Below the pieces are notes generated by a model. It was not told the origin of the DNA. It made no database searches and worked only from the letters and a program-made list of their open reading frames with translations. From positions 29,197,387 through 29,261,386 of the forward strand of contig OU612069.1 in assembly GCA_914767715.1 (NCBI GenBank): a DNA stretch of 64,000 nucleotides. Reading direction: 5' to 3'. Shown piece by piece: positions 46,694-58,027 of the stretch. Each line of letters opens with the position of its first letter. The first letter of the stretch is position 1. A program made the translations under genes and the position numbers. The stretch comes from Membranipora membranacea (Eukaryota; Bryozoa; Gymnolaemata; Cheilostomatida; Membraniporidae).

Positions 46694-46794
46694 TGTGTAG
46701 ATTCTCTCTTTTGTACTTATCAGATAGATAACAATGTGCCTCTGTGTGTTGTCCTGGGGTGAGCTGTAATAGTACAGACCTGTCCGCCTCTCTG

Positions 46795-46802
46795 CTTTTA
46801 TA
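46795..46802 (-). promoter_or_regulatory. TATA box of K-E
   Basis: TATAAAAG on the minus strand, 102 bp before the ATG. Confidence 0.55.
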
Positions 46803-47099
46803 TTACTCCTCTAGAGACCTTATATCCGGTTCCAGTTTGCAGGATATTATGACTACCATTGGCTGACAACCGACATGTGGTCGTCATACACGGTATGTAT
46901 TCAGATATGATTTCTGTCGGTCTGCAGCAAATCGAGGGTCTTTCACAGATTAATCTCTATGACTGCTGAAGCATGTCTTTTATCTCATTGCCATTATTTC
47001 CCCCTGAGTGTAGATCAAAGGTTTAATTTCTCCATTTGTGGTTTTTGTTGCTCATTTTGTCAACAACGATTGGGAATGCGTGCCAACAGAAGTCAACGG

Positions 47100-47986
47100 T
47101 AGGGGTGGAACGGATCAGGGTTAGGCAACCTCGGATCGGATATCGGATCTGTCGATAAATTCAACCTCGGATCGGATCCGGATCCGGATAACGCGTGCAA
47201 ACGCTTAGTCCAAGCAGCTGTACTTTTGCACCATAATATACAGTTAAGGTCTTTGAATACATAGATAAACAGCGTCAACAATCTTTTCCCTGAACCATTA
47301 CCCTAATTTAAATGCCCATGTATCTGCTTGGATATAATACTTTACAAGGACCAACTTATCACTCAAACAGCCACGGTGCAAGGATCACACAAACAGTTTA
47401 TTTGAAAGTATCATTTAATGAGTACAAAGATCTCTTGACTCAATTTGCCAGGATCACTCAAACCCCGATGTTTGTAATCACTGAGTTTGAACAAACTCCC
47501 TGCTCATATGTCCCAAACTCTCTGCTGTGATAGTGATAGGAATTGTCCTCCTACTTTGAAGAAGAGGATAACCTTGTACATTAAACTAGATAGTTTGTTA
47601 CAGGGAACATCATTGGACAAAAATTAAGTCCTTATTCACAACGATCTGAGTAAAGATGCTTCTCTCAATTTCAGCAGAAAAACACATCCATCAAATTTAA
47701 TCAGCAACAATATATTAGCCATGAAAATAAGATAGGTATTGATTGCCTACTGATCACCACTGAGTGCTTTCAGCCAAACTCCATTATCTAATCTGAACCA
47801 CAAATTAATGACTATCATACTTCTTTCCTTGTCATTTTTAGTGAGATAAATGATGCTAAGTAAGTGTTGATTAAAAACGTATCATCTCGGATCAGACATA
47901 ACACATATCCGATCCCGGTTTGTGGTTGAATCCGAGGTCAAATATCCGAAATTCAACTCCAACCTCAAGAGGTCGTTCCACCCCTA
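47100..47986. mobile_element. 887-bp non-autonomous hAT element
   Basis: Perfect 13-bp terminal inverted repeats (TAGGGGTGGAACG at the left, its complement at the right) flanked by the 8-bp target duplication GTCAACGG (47092-47099 and 47987-47994). The other units have no insert at this place (GTGCCAACAGAGGTCCGCAG). Subterminal regions are rich in CGGATC-type repeats (CTCGGATCGGAT...). The internal open frame at 47312-47530 shows no transposase motif, so mobilisation would need an enzyme from elsewhere. Confidence 0.9.
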
Positions 47987-48923
47987 GTCAACGGTACTTT
48001 TTAGCCTTGAGAAAATTGTAACAAAACAAGCAAACTCTAAATACAAATTTTAAAATTGCTAAAAATAAATAAGTTTTAACACAAATATGCTTTGATGACC
48101 TGTTTTGTTCCCTCAATATCTCAATAACCCGCTAACAATAAATCACTTCTCGCTAAAAAATGCTTTGGTCGCTCGATATCTTAAGATAAATGTTTTTTTT
48201 TAAAGTTTCAATTTGTCACAAACATGATATTTTGATTTCATCACACATTCTCACCGCTGAGTTCACCGACTCTTCCAGCCAATCAACACGGATGTCACTA
48301 TGATAGGTCAGTGACCTTGAAATCAGATCATACTGATACAAAAAGGGGTGAAGTCACTTCAAAAGTACACCTCATCTTCAACTCACAATCAAACTGTGAC
48401 TAAAATATCACAGACATCTCATTTAAATAACTAATCTTTTACTTTTATATTGTATTCAACGGCAAAAATGGTCTTACTTTTGACGATTGCAGGCAGACAT
48501 ATTATCATAACAACACGGTTTGACCTTACCCAAGGCCAAACTGTTCATGGCATTAGCTAAGGTTGTGGTGATCATGGTCTGAGTCAACGTTGCTTTTTAT
48601 CAGGATGTAATCTAAAGCCGTGGTGTTCATAACCTGAGTGTAAAAAAAGGTTACGTCATCCACAAAATTTGACAATAGAGAAATCAGAAAGCAAGGAAAC
48701 TCATTCCTTGAGGAGTGTGAATACCGAGTATACCGAGTATACCCTTTATTTATTCCGTACTGATTTCTTGCCCTGCTTGTCTCAGCATTCTATATCTGAA
48801 ACACAGCAGATAGCTTCCGGTACAATCTCTTATGATGGAGTAGCTGATCCACAATCAGAGTGGGTAGTTATAGGAACAGCAAGTGATACATGTGAGGAGG
48901 CTACCTAACTAACACTGCTGTAT

Positions 48924-48967
48924 CTAGCCTGTCTTGACAAGCTTGTCAAGCTTGTCATGACAGGCTA
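48924..48967. mobile_element. 44-bp foldback insertion, fourth copy
   Basis: As at 7097, with one arm mismatch (GTCATGAC); flanked by TGCTGTAT. Confidence 0.7.
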
Positions 48968-49469
48968 TGCTGTATCATGCTTTCCCCTCCTGGAAACTGA
49001 TGTGAACCACCAAAGATAATAATCTGGAAAAAGAGCTACAACTGCCGTCAAACATACAACTATTTAGAAATTGCTGAACTTTACCATGTGAGTGAGTGTT
49101 ATCTAGGTCAGCCGGTGACCTTATTTTGTCTAGCACCAAATTTTAACAAGCTGCGTTCAAAGTATAAACAAAGTAAGCAGGGTTTTAAATGTTAGCTAGC
49201 TGTTTCCAGAATGGACAGAATGACGAAATTTAATACTTATGACTTCTCTAGTAAAGTACTTCATTCCTTTACAGCTAGTCATCTTAGTCTTTATCTGCTA
49301 CCTCACTTCATTCAAATATGATAGACCTGTGGATTATAGGTGGAGACTTAGACGATCTGCTTCAAAATTCCCTGCCAAGCGCCCTCAGGCAGTTACCATA
49401 CTGCAAAATACCAGTGCCATCGGTAATGACTGTTAGTCCTGCGACGCCTTATTATACTTTGAACAAATT

Positions 49470-51420
49470 TTTTAAACACCAAAAAGAATATTCATCAACG
49501 CAAAACCCTCAAGGTTCACAAGGCAATTTTGCAGCATACACCCTGAAATATCTTTTTTCTTGTGATAATGATAAAGTCAGTCAATTCAATCAATCAACCA
49601 ATTGGTCAGTCGATCGGTCAGTCAATCAGTCAGTTGTTAGTTTAATCAGTCTGTTAGTTGGTCAGTCAGTCAGTCTGCCTATCAGTCATACCTTCATCAA
49701 ATGATCGTTCATCAATGAATCAATCTATCAATATATTGACCAAGCGATCAATCAATCATTCAGTCGAGCAGAGTATATAAAATGATATATTTAAATTTAA
49801 TTGTATTTTTCCTGTAAAATTTAAATCAAACTAGGACATTGTCAGTGATTATTAATGGATGATAATAGATTCTTGACGTACAGCGGTTTGTAGTTAAATC
49901 TTACAACAGTCATATTGAGTATCCTCCCAACAAAACATGATAACACTATGCACTGTTTAGCAGGGGCAATGCAAAAAAAGATCAGCTCTAGGCATCACCA
50001 GGGTTAGCTTCCCAAATTGCAAAAATCTAATAGCCCTTCAAACTCGAGGGTACTATTTATGTTTTGTGGCACTTGCAGCCAGGCTCGCTGTAGAAATCAC
50101 CTGCATGATCCAGATACCAAAAAAGATTTTATTTGCATGAGCAAATTTGTCCATAAATCATGCCTGAGTCATTTATCATGTGGTGCAGATCTTTTGCTAC
50201 TTTCATCGTGAGAATGATATACTCCCTAATAATCTGTGACATTGCTGGCGCATTCCACATGACGGGTATTCAGGAAAACACTGGCCTGGGTTTATGTGAT
50301 TATCAATTTATGGACAGGGCTTCATAGGATTGGTAGTATGCTACCATGTTGATCCATAATAGAAGATGACAGTATTTTAAATATGATATTTCCCTTAATA
50401 TTAGAGCCAAACAATTTTAGCCCTGTTAGATTGTGGACTGTAACAACAAAAATCTAACCTCTCTATTGCTTCTAGAATTTATTAACTATGTTTGTCTGAA
50501 AAAACAAATCTAAAACACCAATAATGGTAAGATAGTCACTGAACTGCTGTTAACATTAACTTATTTTTCATGTTAAGTATCTGTTTGTTTGAGCGCGTTG
50601 GTGGTGTTTTATCCTAGCACCTTAATGTCTCACAAAAGGGGGGAGGGGGGAGGGGGGAGGGGGGAGGGGAGAGGTGAGGGTGATTTGGGGGGAGGTGAGG
50701 GTAATTGTAAATGCTACAATCTGTGTTTTTGATATGAGGCTATTTCAATGTATCCAATGTCTCATGATCTGTCATCGTTATTTTATTTCTAATAATTTGC
50801 CAAACTCAATCTTGAATTCACACAAAAACTTACATTTCTCTCATCGTCCTGCAGTTATGTGCAGGACCTAATTTCTTTATTAAGGGATTGTAGAGTCACT
50901 CGATGGGATCGGTTCCACCTGGATCTGTTTGTTTGAGAGTGTTGATGGTGTTATGTCTTAGCATCTTGATCTCCTACATGGGAGGGGGGAACTGTAAATG
51001 CTCGAACCAGGCATTTCTGATATGAGACTATGTCAATGTCTTCTGATCTGTCATTGCTAATTTTATTTCTAATTTGCCAAACTCCTTTATCTTGATTCTA
51101 AATTTTGACGAGTTGCAGCAGGCGAGATAAATCTAATAACATTCTGCACAGCACAGTTTGGGCTTGACCGAGGGCATGCTTCTGATGTCTAAAGCTGCAG
51201 GCTTCTCATGGCTAAAGCTGCAGGCTTCTCATGGCTAAAGCTAGGGCTGCAGTGATCATGGTCCAACTTAAGGTCACAGTGTCCTAAAGCCATGGAAAAG
51301 ATGATTTCAAACTTAGAAACCTGTGTATATTAGTTTAGGCCACCATTTAAATGAGATAAGGCTGCTGTGTCCATGAGAGAGGGTCAGAGTGTAAATAAGC
51401 TGACTATCTACAAACTTTGA
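49470..51420. other. array spacer paralogous to 7560-9165
   Basis: No gene seen. It includes a segment absent from the 7.5-9.1 kb copy (about 49950-50400, whose later part resembles 18370-18560) and the G-rich array below. Confidence 0.4.
50637..50700 (+). repeat. (GGGGGGA)n-type G-rich tract
   Basis: Several consecutive GGGGGGA/GGGGA units, longer than in the paralogous 8429 tract; G-quadruplex-capable. Confidence 0.8.
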
Positions 51421-51690
51421 TATAGGAGTATGAGGTGGCTCAGTTGGTTAGAGCGCCATTCTTTAGCATGCACATGTTGAAGGTCATGGGTTCCAGTCCC
51501 ACTGCAGTCCATCGACTACTGGGGTTTGGTTGGTCCCCAGGTGTGGTCCGAGCTGCCTGCAAACAGAGAGCAAATTTGCGCATATATTGCGGCCTTGCCA
51601 TTAAAGCATTACAATTTCAACGCCAATGCTTCGGGATGTGGCGTGTGATATGACATGCGATTTTAATCAACCATTTTTCTTAAAAGTCAA
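51421..51690 (+). repeat. tRNA-derived SINE, family S1
   Basis: A box GTGGCTCAGTTGGTTAGAGC, B box GGGTTCCAGTCCC (one change), S1 body. Confidence 0.8.
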
Positions 51691-51997
51691 CCCTATAATA
51701 GATCCCAAAAATAAAGGCAACTGAGTATACCTATACAGTTAAAATCTACTGCTGCCAGTCAGGAAAATCTCTGCTTAAAGTCCAAAAAGTAGTATAAAAG
51801 GCCCAGTCAACATAAAGCGATCACCCAGCCATATCAAATTCAGATGGGATTAGCAGCATTCAAACTCATCCTGCTTTTTCGGAATTAGGAGGAGAAGCAG
51901 TGAAATATTTTCAATGGGAATCAGACGTGCTGATGCAGAATTGTGTGATACATGTGCCCAATAAATTTTCATTCCAATAATGGCATCGGAAAATACA

Positions 51998-52080
51998 ACT
52001 GCAGTGGGATTCGAACCCACGACATTCAACACTTTCGTGTTTAAGTCCGGCGCTTTAACAACTGAGCCACCTCCTACTCC
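51998..52080 (-). repeat. tRNA-derived SINE head, family S2
   Basis: Minus-strand B box GGGTTCGAATCCC; the A box region has lost two bases (GTGGCTCAGTTGTTAAAGC). Confidence 0.75.
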
Positions 52081-52760
52081 TAGAAAGAAAGGGTTCAGCA
52101 CTTTTTTTGGTCTTATATGCCTCGAATGGAGACCAATGTACATATGTCTAGTCTATTAATGTTCAGTTTAATTGAAGAATGTTAAGCTTTTGATGATTGA
52201 TACTTTCTAATAAGTGGAATGTTCAGAATTTAGAAGTTGCTGGTTAGGTAGGAGGTAGGTTAGGAGAATATACACGGTGATGATTGAGTTCCGCCAAATC
52301 ACTGCCATCTAATCTGGGGGAGCAAATTGTGATGTCCAATTATAACTGATCTTCATAATTCATAAGGTAAACACAAACATCAGATAATCAGCGAACTGAG
52401 GATAGTGAAAATTTCATAGTAGACCAGATGGTCTTTCACAAAACTCTATAGGTTTGAGAAATGAGTATGACAACAAGAGATAGGCTGGAAATGGATTGGT
52501 TTGGTTGACGTGTAGGTTTGACTGGATGAAACTTAAATTATGGAACGGGTAAACAGAAACCTAGCCCACTGCCGGGAGCTGTGTAGTCTCCTGAGCTAAA
52601 GCTAAATTATTTCCATTTTAAGAACGATTATTTGCTACAACAGATGGTCGCTACCAAGCAAAACATCACAAATCAATTGATCAATTTGTATGTTATAGAT
52701 GAAAACAATTGTAATGATATAGTTTAATATAAGATGATGACATTATAATATAAAACCTAC

Positions 52761-53117
52761 CCCTCAGATCCTGTGATCATTGAGGCTACAAACATCAGAG
52801 ACTGTAAAGATAAATAACATCTAGTCAATGCAGTCAACGGAGAATGTATGTCATGGGATAACTTGATTCAACAATTTCAAATAATATTAATGGCTAAATA
52901 ATTACAATATTTGCGGAATCACTTGCTCACCACAATAGATTTTGTTCAGTTTAAGCGTTATAATGAATTATTTTCCGGTAATATTCAGCCTAAAAACGAT
53001 AAAGATGAAAGTGTTGTGAAACTTCTTATCTTATCAGATAGATAACAATGTGCCTCTGTGTGTTGTCCTGTGGTGAGCTGTAATAGTACAGACCTGTCCG
53101 CCTCTCTGCTTTTACAT
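52761..53117 (-). pseudogene. K-H: remnant with K leader and exon 2 only
   Basis: Same structure as K-G: exon 2 at 52761-52801 (SLMFVASMITGSE, GTAGGT donor), the leader cut at CTATCTGATAAG, exon 1 and the cysteine exon missing. The TATA box is mutated to TGTAAAAG near 53110. Confidence 0.65.
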
Positions 53118-53983
53118 TATTCCTCTAGAGACCTTATATCCGGTAACTATTAAAATAACCGTACCATACCCTGTATAAACAACTCAGAATAAAATGGACA
53201 CATGTCAAACACAATATGCATTCAGGCCTGCTGTCTGGTGGTTTGCGGCGGATCGAGGCGCTTTTAAAGATTGATTACTGTAGGAGCAAAAACTCCAAAA
53301 GCTTTTGATCTGATAAACTTTGATACTCCCAGTGCACATATCAAAGGATCAATTTCTCCGTTTTTGGTTTTCTTGCCTATTTTATTAACAAAAAATGGAG
53401 ATCAGCGCCAAACGATGTCAACTGCACTTTTATTTCTGACTATTTGGGTCACAATTAGAGCACAATACAAATTTGAAAATTGCCAAAAATAGATAAGGTT
53501 TTGCATAACAAAATTTTGATCGCTTGCTAACAATAAATTAATTTTCAAGTAAAAATGCTTTAAGTAAGTCAAAATGTTGCCAAATTTTCACAACTATCTA
53601 ATTTATTAAGACAACCTTGCTGTTCTATGTTACATCTTACAGAGACAATGGTCTAACTCTTGAAGACTGCAGGCAGGCAAAATATACATCCCATAACAAC
53701 ACAGTTTAGCCTTACCCGAAATCAGGCTGCTCATGGCATGAGTTAGGACTGCGGTGTTTGTTGCCTAACTTGAACTACTGCTGCCACTCATGCAAGTTTG
53801 TGCTCATTGAATCCTGCATAAAATAAAATAAAATAAACTGCGTCTAGCCTTAGCATTGCATTAGCAGCGTCTGCACAGTTATTTATATAAAAAAATTAGC
53901 AGCTTTATCGTTTGACTTTATAATGTTAATGTCTTCAGAAAATTTTTTCTGATTCATTCTTGAAATTTTGAGTTTCAATTTTC

Positions 53984-54587
53984 TTAGGTTAGGTTAGGTT
54001 GGGTTGGGTTGGGTTGGGTTGGGTTAGGTTAGATTAGGTTAGGTTAGGTTTATTATTTCAATCCATGTATCAACAGGCGATAAAATTGGATTGGTACATT
54101 ATAATGAAAAATTTAGATTTTGTTGAAAGCTGACATGTATTAAGGAAAAAAGCTCTTTAAACACTTTTGAGTCCTGCACTTTGGTGGGCGATAGATGGTA
54201 TGTAGGCGAGAGGATACCTTTGCACAGTTAAAAACAACACAACTAAAATGAGGATGGTATTCATTGGACGCAATATCGTTAAAAACGGTTTTCGACATCT
54301 CAGTAATAAAATCACAGAGAGTAGGCAGCTCTAAAAATTCAAGTCTTTCAGCATAATCAACGTGGGGTTCGATTATTTTTGTGGCTGAATCCTGTACATG
54401 TTCTAACTTGAGCTTCGAGGGTTTGATAAGAATTGGAAAAATACAGGGGATGCATAGGATAAAACAGAACGTATATTCGTACAACAGTAAGTCTTCAAAC
54501 CAACGTTGTCCATTCCGATCTTTCGTAGTTGGCGCATTAAAAGCAATTTTGAGTTACACTTCTTGACTATATGTTCTACATGATCTA
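53984..54587 (-). mobile_element. CR1-type LINE fragment, second copy
   Basis: Same insertion point and same truncation as 12421-12997, so it is a copy made by duplication of the host segment, not a second insertion. The reading frame is longer here and ends in PPKCRTQKCLKSFFP. The 3' tail repeat is longer (TTAGG/TTGGG units from 53984 to about 54050). Confidence 0.85.
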
Positions 54588-55149
54588 AGAACAAAGACAC
54601 CTATACAACTTAACTTTAGGCTGTTCGAATAATGTTTGGACCACTTTGCCAGCAAGTTGCTCCCATCCATTTGGTGGTTGACAGCTGCCTGAAGATGAGG
54701 GAACAACTCAAAGTTCAGGACAAACTGGCTCATACCAAAATTGGACAGTTTTAATAGTGACCTACATTGATCCATTAAACACAGTAAATACACTCAGAGC
54801 CTATCTATGTGTTACAGGACAGCAGGTGGAGTACTGTAGGCAGCACGTCTCTTGACAATTCGGATCTTTTGACACTTGGTATTTCAATTGTGCAAATTAC
54901 TTCCGAAGTTTTCCACTCGGAATGTGAATAATACAGCCAAGAGGTGAACAAATTGAGATCCGGTCCTCCAGCTTGTCTCAGCAAGGAGCAAACTGACTCT
55001 GCCAAGTTTTCAACTTGAGATCCTGCCTTGTGGTTAGTCCTTCCCCAACAGAGCAAAGGCATTCACCAAAATTTAGGGCAATAAAATAGTCCAATGAGCC
55101 TTGTTCAGCAGTTGAATATTCAATCAGTTATCCTCTATGTTACTTTCAG

Positions 55150-55317
55150 GTTGGTTTCGAGGAGCAGGGAAAGATGAATTGCTTATGAGTTGATATGAGT
55201 CTGGAGACAGATTAGTAACACTGGCTCTGAGACAGTTTCTAGTATTTAATATGACGGTTAAGAAATATTTGTTTTACTTTTCGGGTATCAGATTTATCCT
55301 GCACATTTATTAATAAA
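55150..55317 (+). pseudogene. orphan P2 terminal exon and AATAAA
   Basis: Exon 55150-55188 (VGFEEQGKMNCL, stop) after TTACTTTCAG, with AATAAA at 55312. Same upstream junction as the 13537 copy. Confidence 0.6.
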
Positions 55318-55968
55318 GCTGAATATTGAAAGACACCCACAAGAAGAATCATTTATATAGGTAGAGAAAATAAAAAGCAATCAACGATTTAAAGAAGCTG
55401 TCCCTGAAGTCACTTGTTGCCCTGGCTCGCTCACACGCTAGGTGACACACTGAGCACAGCATAGTGTGGCAGAGTATTGTTTGTTTAGAGAGTCTAACTA
55501 TCACACTGATGGTGGCACAATGAACTATGACAATGGTGGTTTTTATATTTTTTTGACTGCTGTAGAGGGAGAACCATACCATGGATATGGAGTTATGTCG
55601 AGTCATGCAATAGTTATCCAAGGGCATCAACCACATCAATAACTGAGCCGACGACACTCACCATCATGTATGGGATAGATTGAGTAACATTGACATGTCA
55701 AAACAACATGAATCAATACTCAGATTAAATCTGCAGGTAGAAAATTGTTACGGATTCACAAATATGTCCCTATGGAGAAAAAATTAGGAGAAATATTGGT
55801 TTTAGTCCTTTCCCATCAAGTGTGTGGCAAAATCTATACATAAATACCAAGGTCATTGTTTAGGTGCATCATGAGTAACCTAGGCTACAGTCTCAATCAC
55901 TATAATACTGGTTTTTCTAGAAAGGATTAGCATAATAAGCTCAGGTATTTACTTCCTGGGTCTCTGAA

Positions 55969-56985
55969 CGATAACATAAGCAGACCTGATCATGAGTTCG
56001 ATAACATTAGCAGACCTGATCATGAGTTCGATAACATTAGCAGACCTGATCATGAGTTCGATAACATTAGCAGACCTGATCATGAGTTCGATAACATTAG
56101 CAGACCTGATCATGAGTTCGATAACATTAGCAGACCTGATCATGAGTTCGATAACATTAGCAGACCTGATCATGAGTTCGATAACATTAGCAGACCTGAT
56201 CATGAGTTCGATAACATTAGCAGACTTGATCATGAGTTCGATAACATTAGCAGACCTGATCATGAGTTCGATAACATTAGCAGACCTGATCATGAGTTCG
56301 ATAACATTAGCAGACCTGATCATGAGTTCGATAACATTAGCAGACCTGATCATGAGTTCGATAACATTAGCAGACCTGATCATGAGTTCGATAACATTAG
56401 CAGACCTGATCATGAGTTCGATAACATTAGCAGACCTGATCATGAGTTCGATAACATTAGCAGACCTGATCATGAGTTCGATAACATTAGCAGACCTGAT
56501 CATGAGTTCGATAACATAAGCAGACCTGATCATGAGTTCGATAACATTAGCAGACCTGATCATGAGTTCGATAACATTAGCAGACCTGATCATGAGTTCG
56601 ATAACATTAGCAGACCTGATCATGAGTTCGATAACATTAGCAGACCTGATCATGAGTTCGATAACATTAGCAGACCTGATCATGAGTTCGATAACATTAG
56701 CAGACTTGATCATGAGTTCGATAACATTAGCAGACCTGATCATGAGTTCGATAACATTAGCAGACCTGATCATGAGTTCGATAACATTAGCAGACCTGAT
56801 CATGAGTTCGATAACATTAGCAGACCTGATCACGAGTTCGATAACATTAGCAGACCTGATCACGAGTTCGATAACATTAGCAGACCTGATAATGAGTTCG
56901 ATAACATTAGCAGACCTGATCATGAGTTTGATAACATTAGCAGACCTGATCATGAGTTCGATAACATTAGCAGACCTGATATGAG
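55969..56985. repeat. 30-bp minisatellite, about 34 units
   Basis: Unit begins CGATAACATTAGCAGACC, continues TGATCATGAG and ends TT. Nearly perfect; a few units carry ACTTGAT, CACGAG or AATGAG variants and the last has a one-base deletion. The same sequence is single-copy at about 3572, 14381 and 23450. Because 30 is a multiple of three and the unit lacks stops on both strands, it creates long open frames (10-residue repeats) that are artefacts. Confidence 0.95.
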
Positions 56986-57339
56986 TTCAATTTTTTGACT
57001 ATTTCAATAGTCATTGCATATCTGATTCAAAAAGGTTTGCAGTAACCCGCCGCTACCTCTGTCATCAGAAGAATTTTCGGTTTGTGAAAAAAGATGCAGT
57101 TTATCATGTTGAAATAAAGGTTATGTGTTGGATAAAATTATGGCTAAATTCGCAAGTGTTCTTTTGTCCAAAGACTGGGAAATGGCGACAAAAAAGCTGC
57201 CAAGTTTTATAATGACACATTTTTTTGAATACTTTTATTTCTCGACATCTCTTATGGTAAATCTACAGAACAAATTTCACAACATGTAATTTATCTGCAA
57301 AAATACAACATACATTCAAACATACAAGTTGTCTCAGTT

Positions 57340-57392
57340 TGTAGGCACACCTGGGGTCAGGTAGTCAGTAGACTGCAGCGGAACTATTTCGG
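57340..57392 (-). repeat. S3 SINE remnant with internal deletion
   Basis: The S3 flank (GACTGCAGCGGAACT) is joined directly to the sequence normally found after the tRNA-like head; A and B boxes are gone. Confidence 0.55.
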
Positions 57393-58027
57393 TTGCCAAC
57401 AAAAAATCTATAGCATCTGGTGAATATTACCTCAGCGAGTCTCAAAGCTGAGCTGCTGTAAATCAGCAAAAAAAGAACTATTTAATAAGATCTATTGAAA
57501 TTATTTGCGTAGCTCTTTATAACTGTGACTATTCAAAAATACCTACGCCCTGCTTGCAAGGTCGGAAGACTAAAGCCAACATTTGATTGGCTTCGGACAA
57601 CCCAAACAATTCAGGCCAGTATTTCAGTAAAACTATCATGGGAAGTCCTGTCATTCATATCTGTATAATTTATACACTATAATACACTTGTACAGATTAC
57701 TAGTGTTGTGGTATTCTATAGCTTGTCTCTATATTGTATAGCTTTTCTGATTTCCTGAATAATAACTGTAACTTGTCTGTTTGTATATAAACTGAGGGTG
57801 TTTAGTTATGAGTTTGATTTATTGAGTCTGGTAATTTGGAAAGGTAAGAACAGGCATTAAAAGCTAATTTATGTACTCATATACATCACAAGTTTAGAAC
57901 AACACAAATAGTCAAAGAGAATTCTGAGCTTGAAAATATCATGCGATGAATTCAGTGCCACATATTTCAAAATGGTCAACGTTTGACGGCCGACTGCACT
58001 GTTTTTTCTGTTCACTAGCGTCTGTAA

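Noticed and set aside
54140-54484. Intact retrotransposon gene
   Set aside because: Only the C-terminal end of a CR1 reverse transcriptase is present; the rest is 5'-truncated.
55949-56984. 334-codon minus-strand and 175/150-codon plus-strand open frames made of 10-residue repeats
   Set aside because: They are translations of the 30-bp minisatellite, open on both strands only because the unit is a multiple of three without stops. Single-unit paralogs show no coding context.
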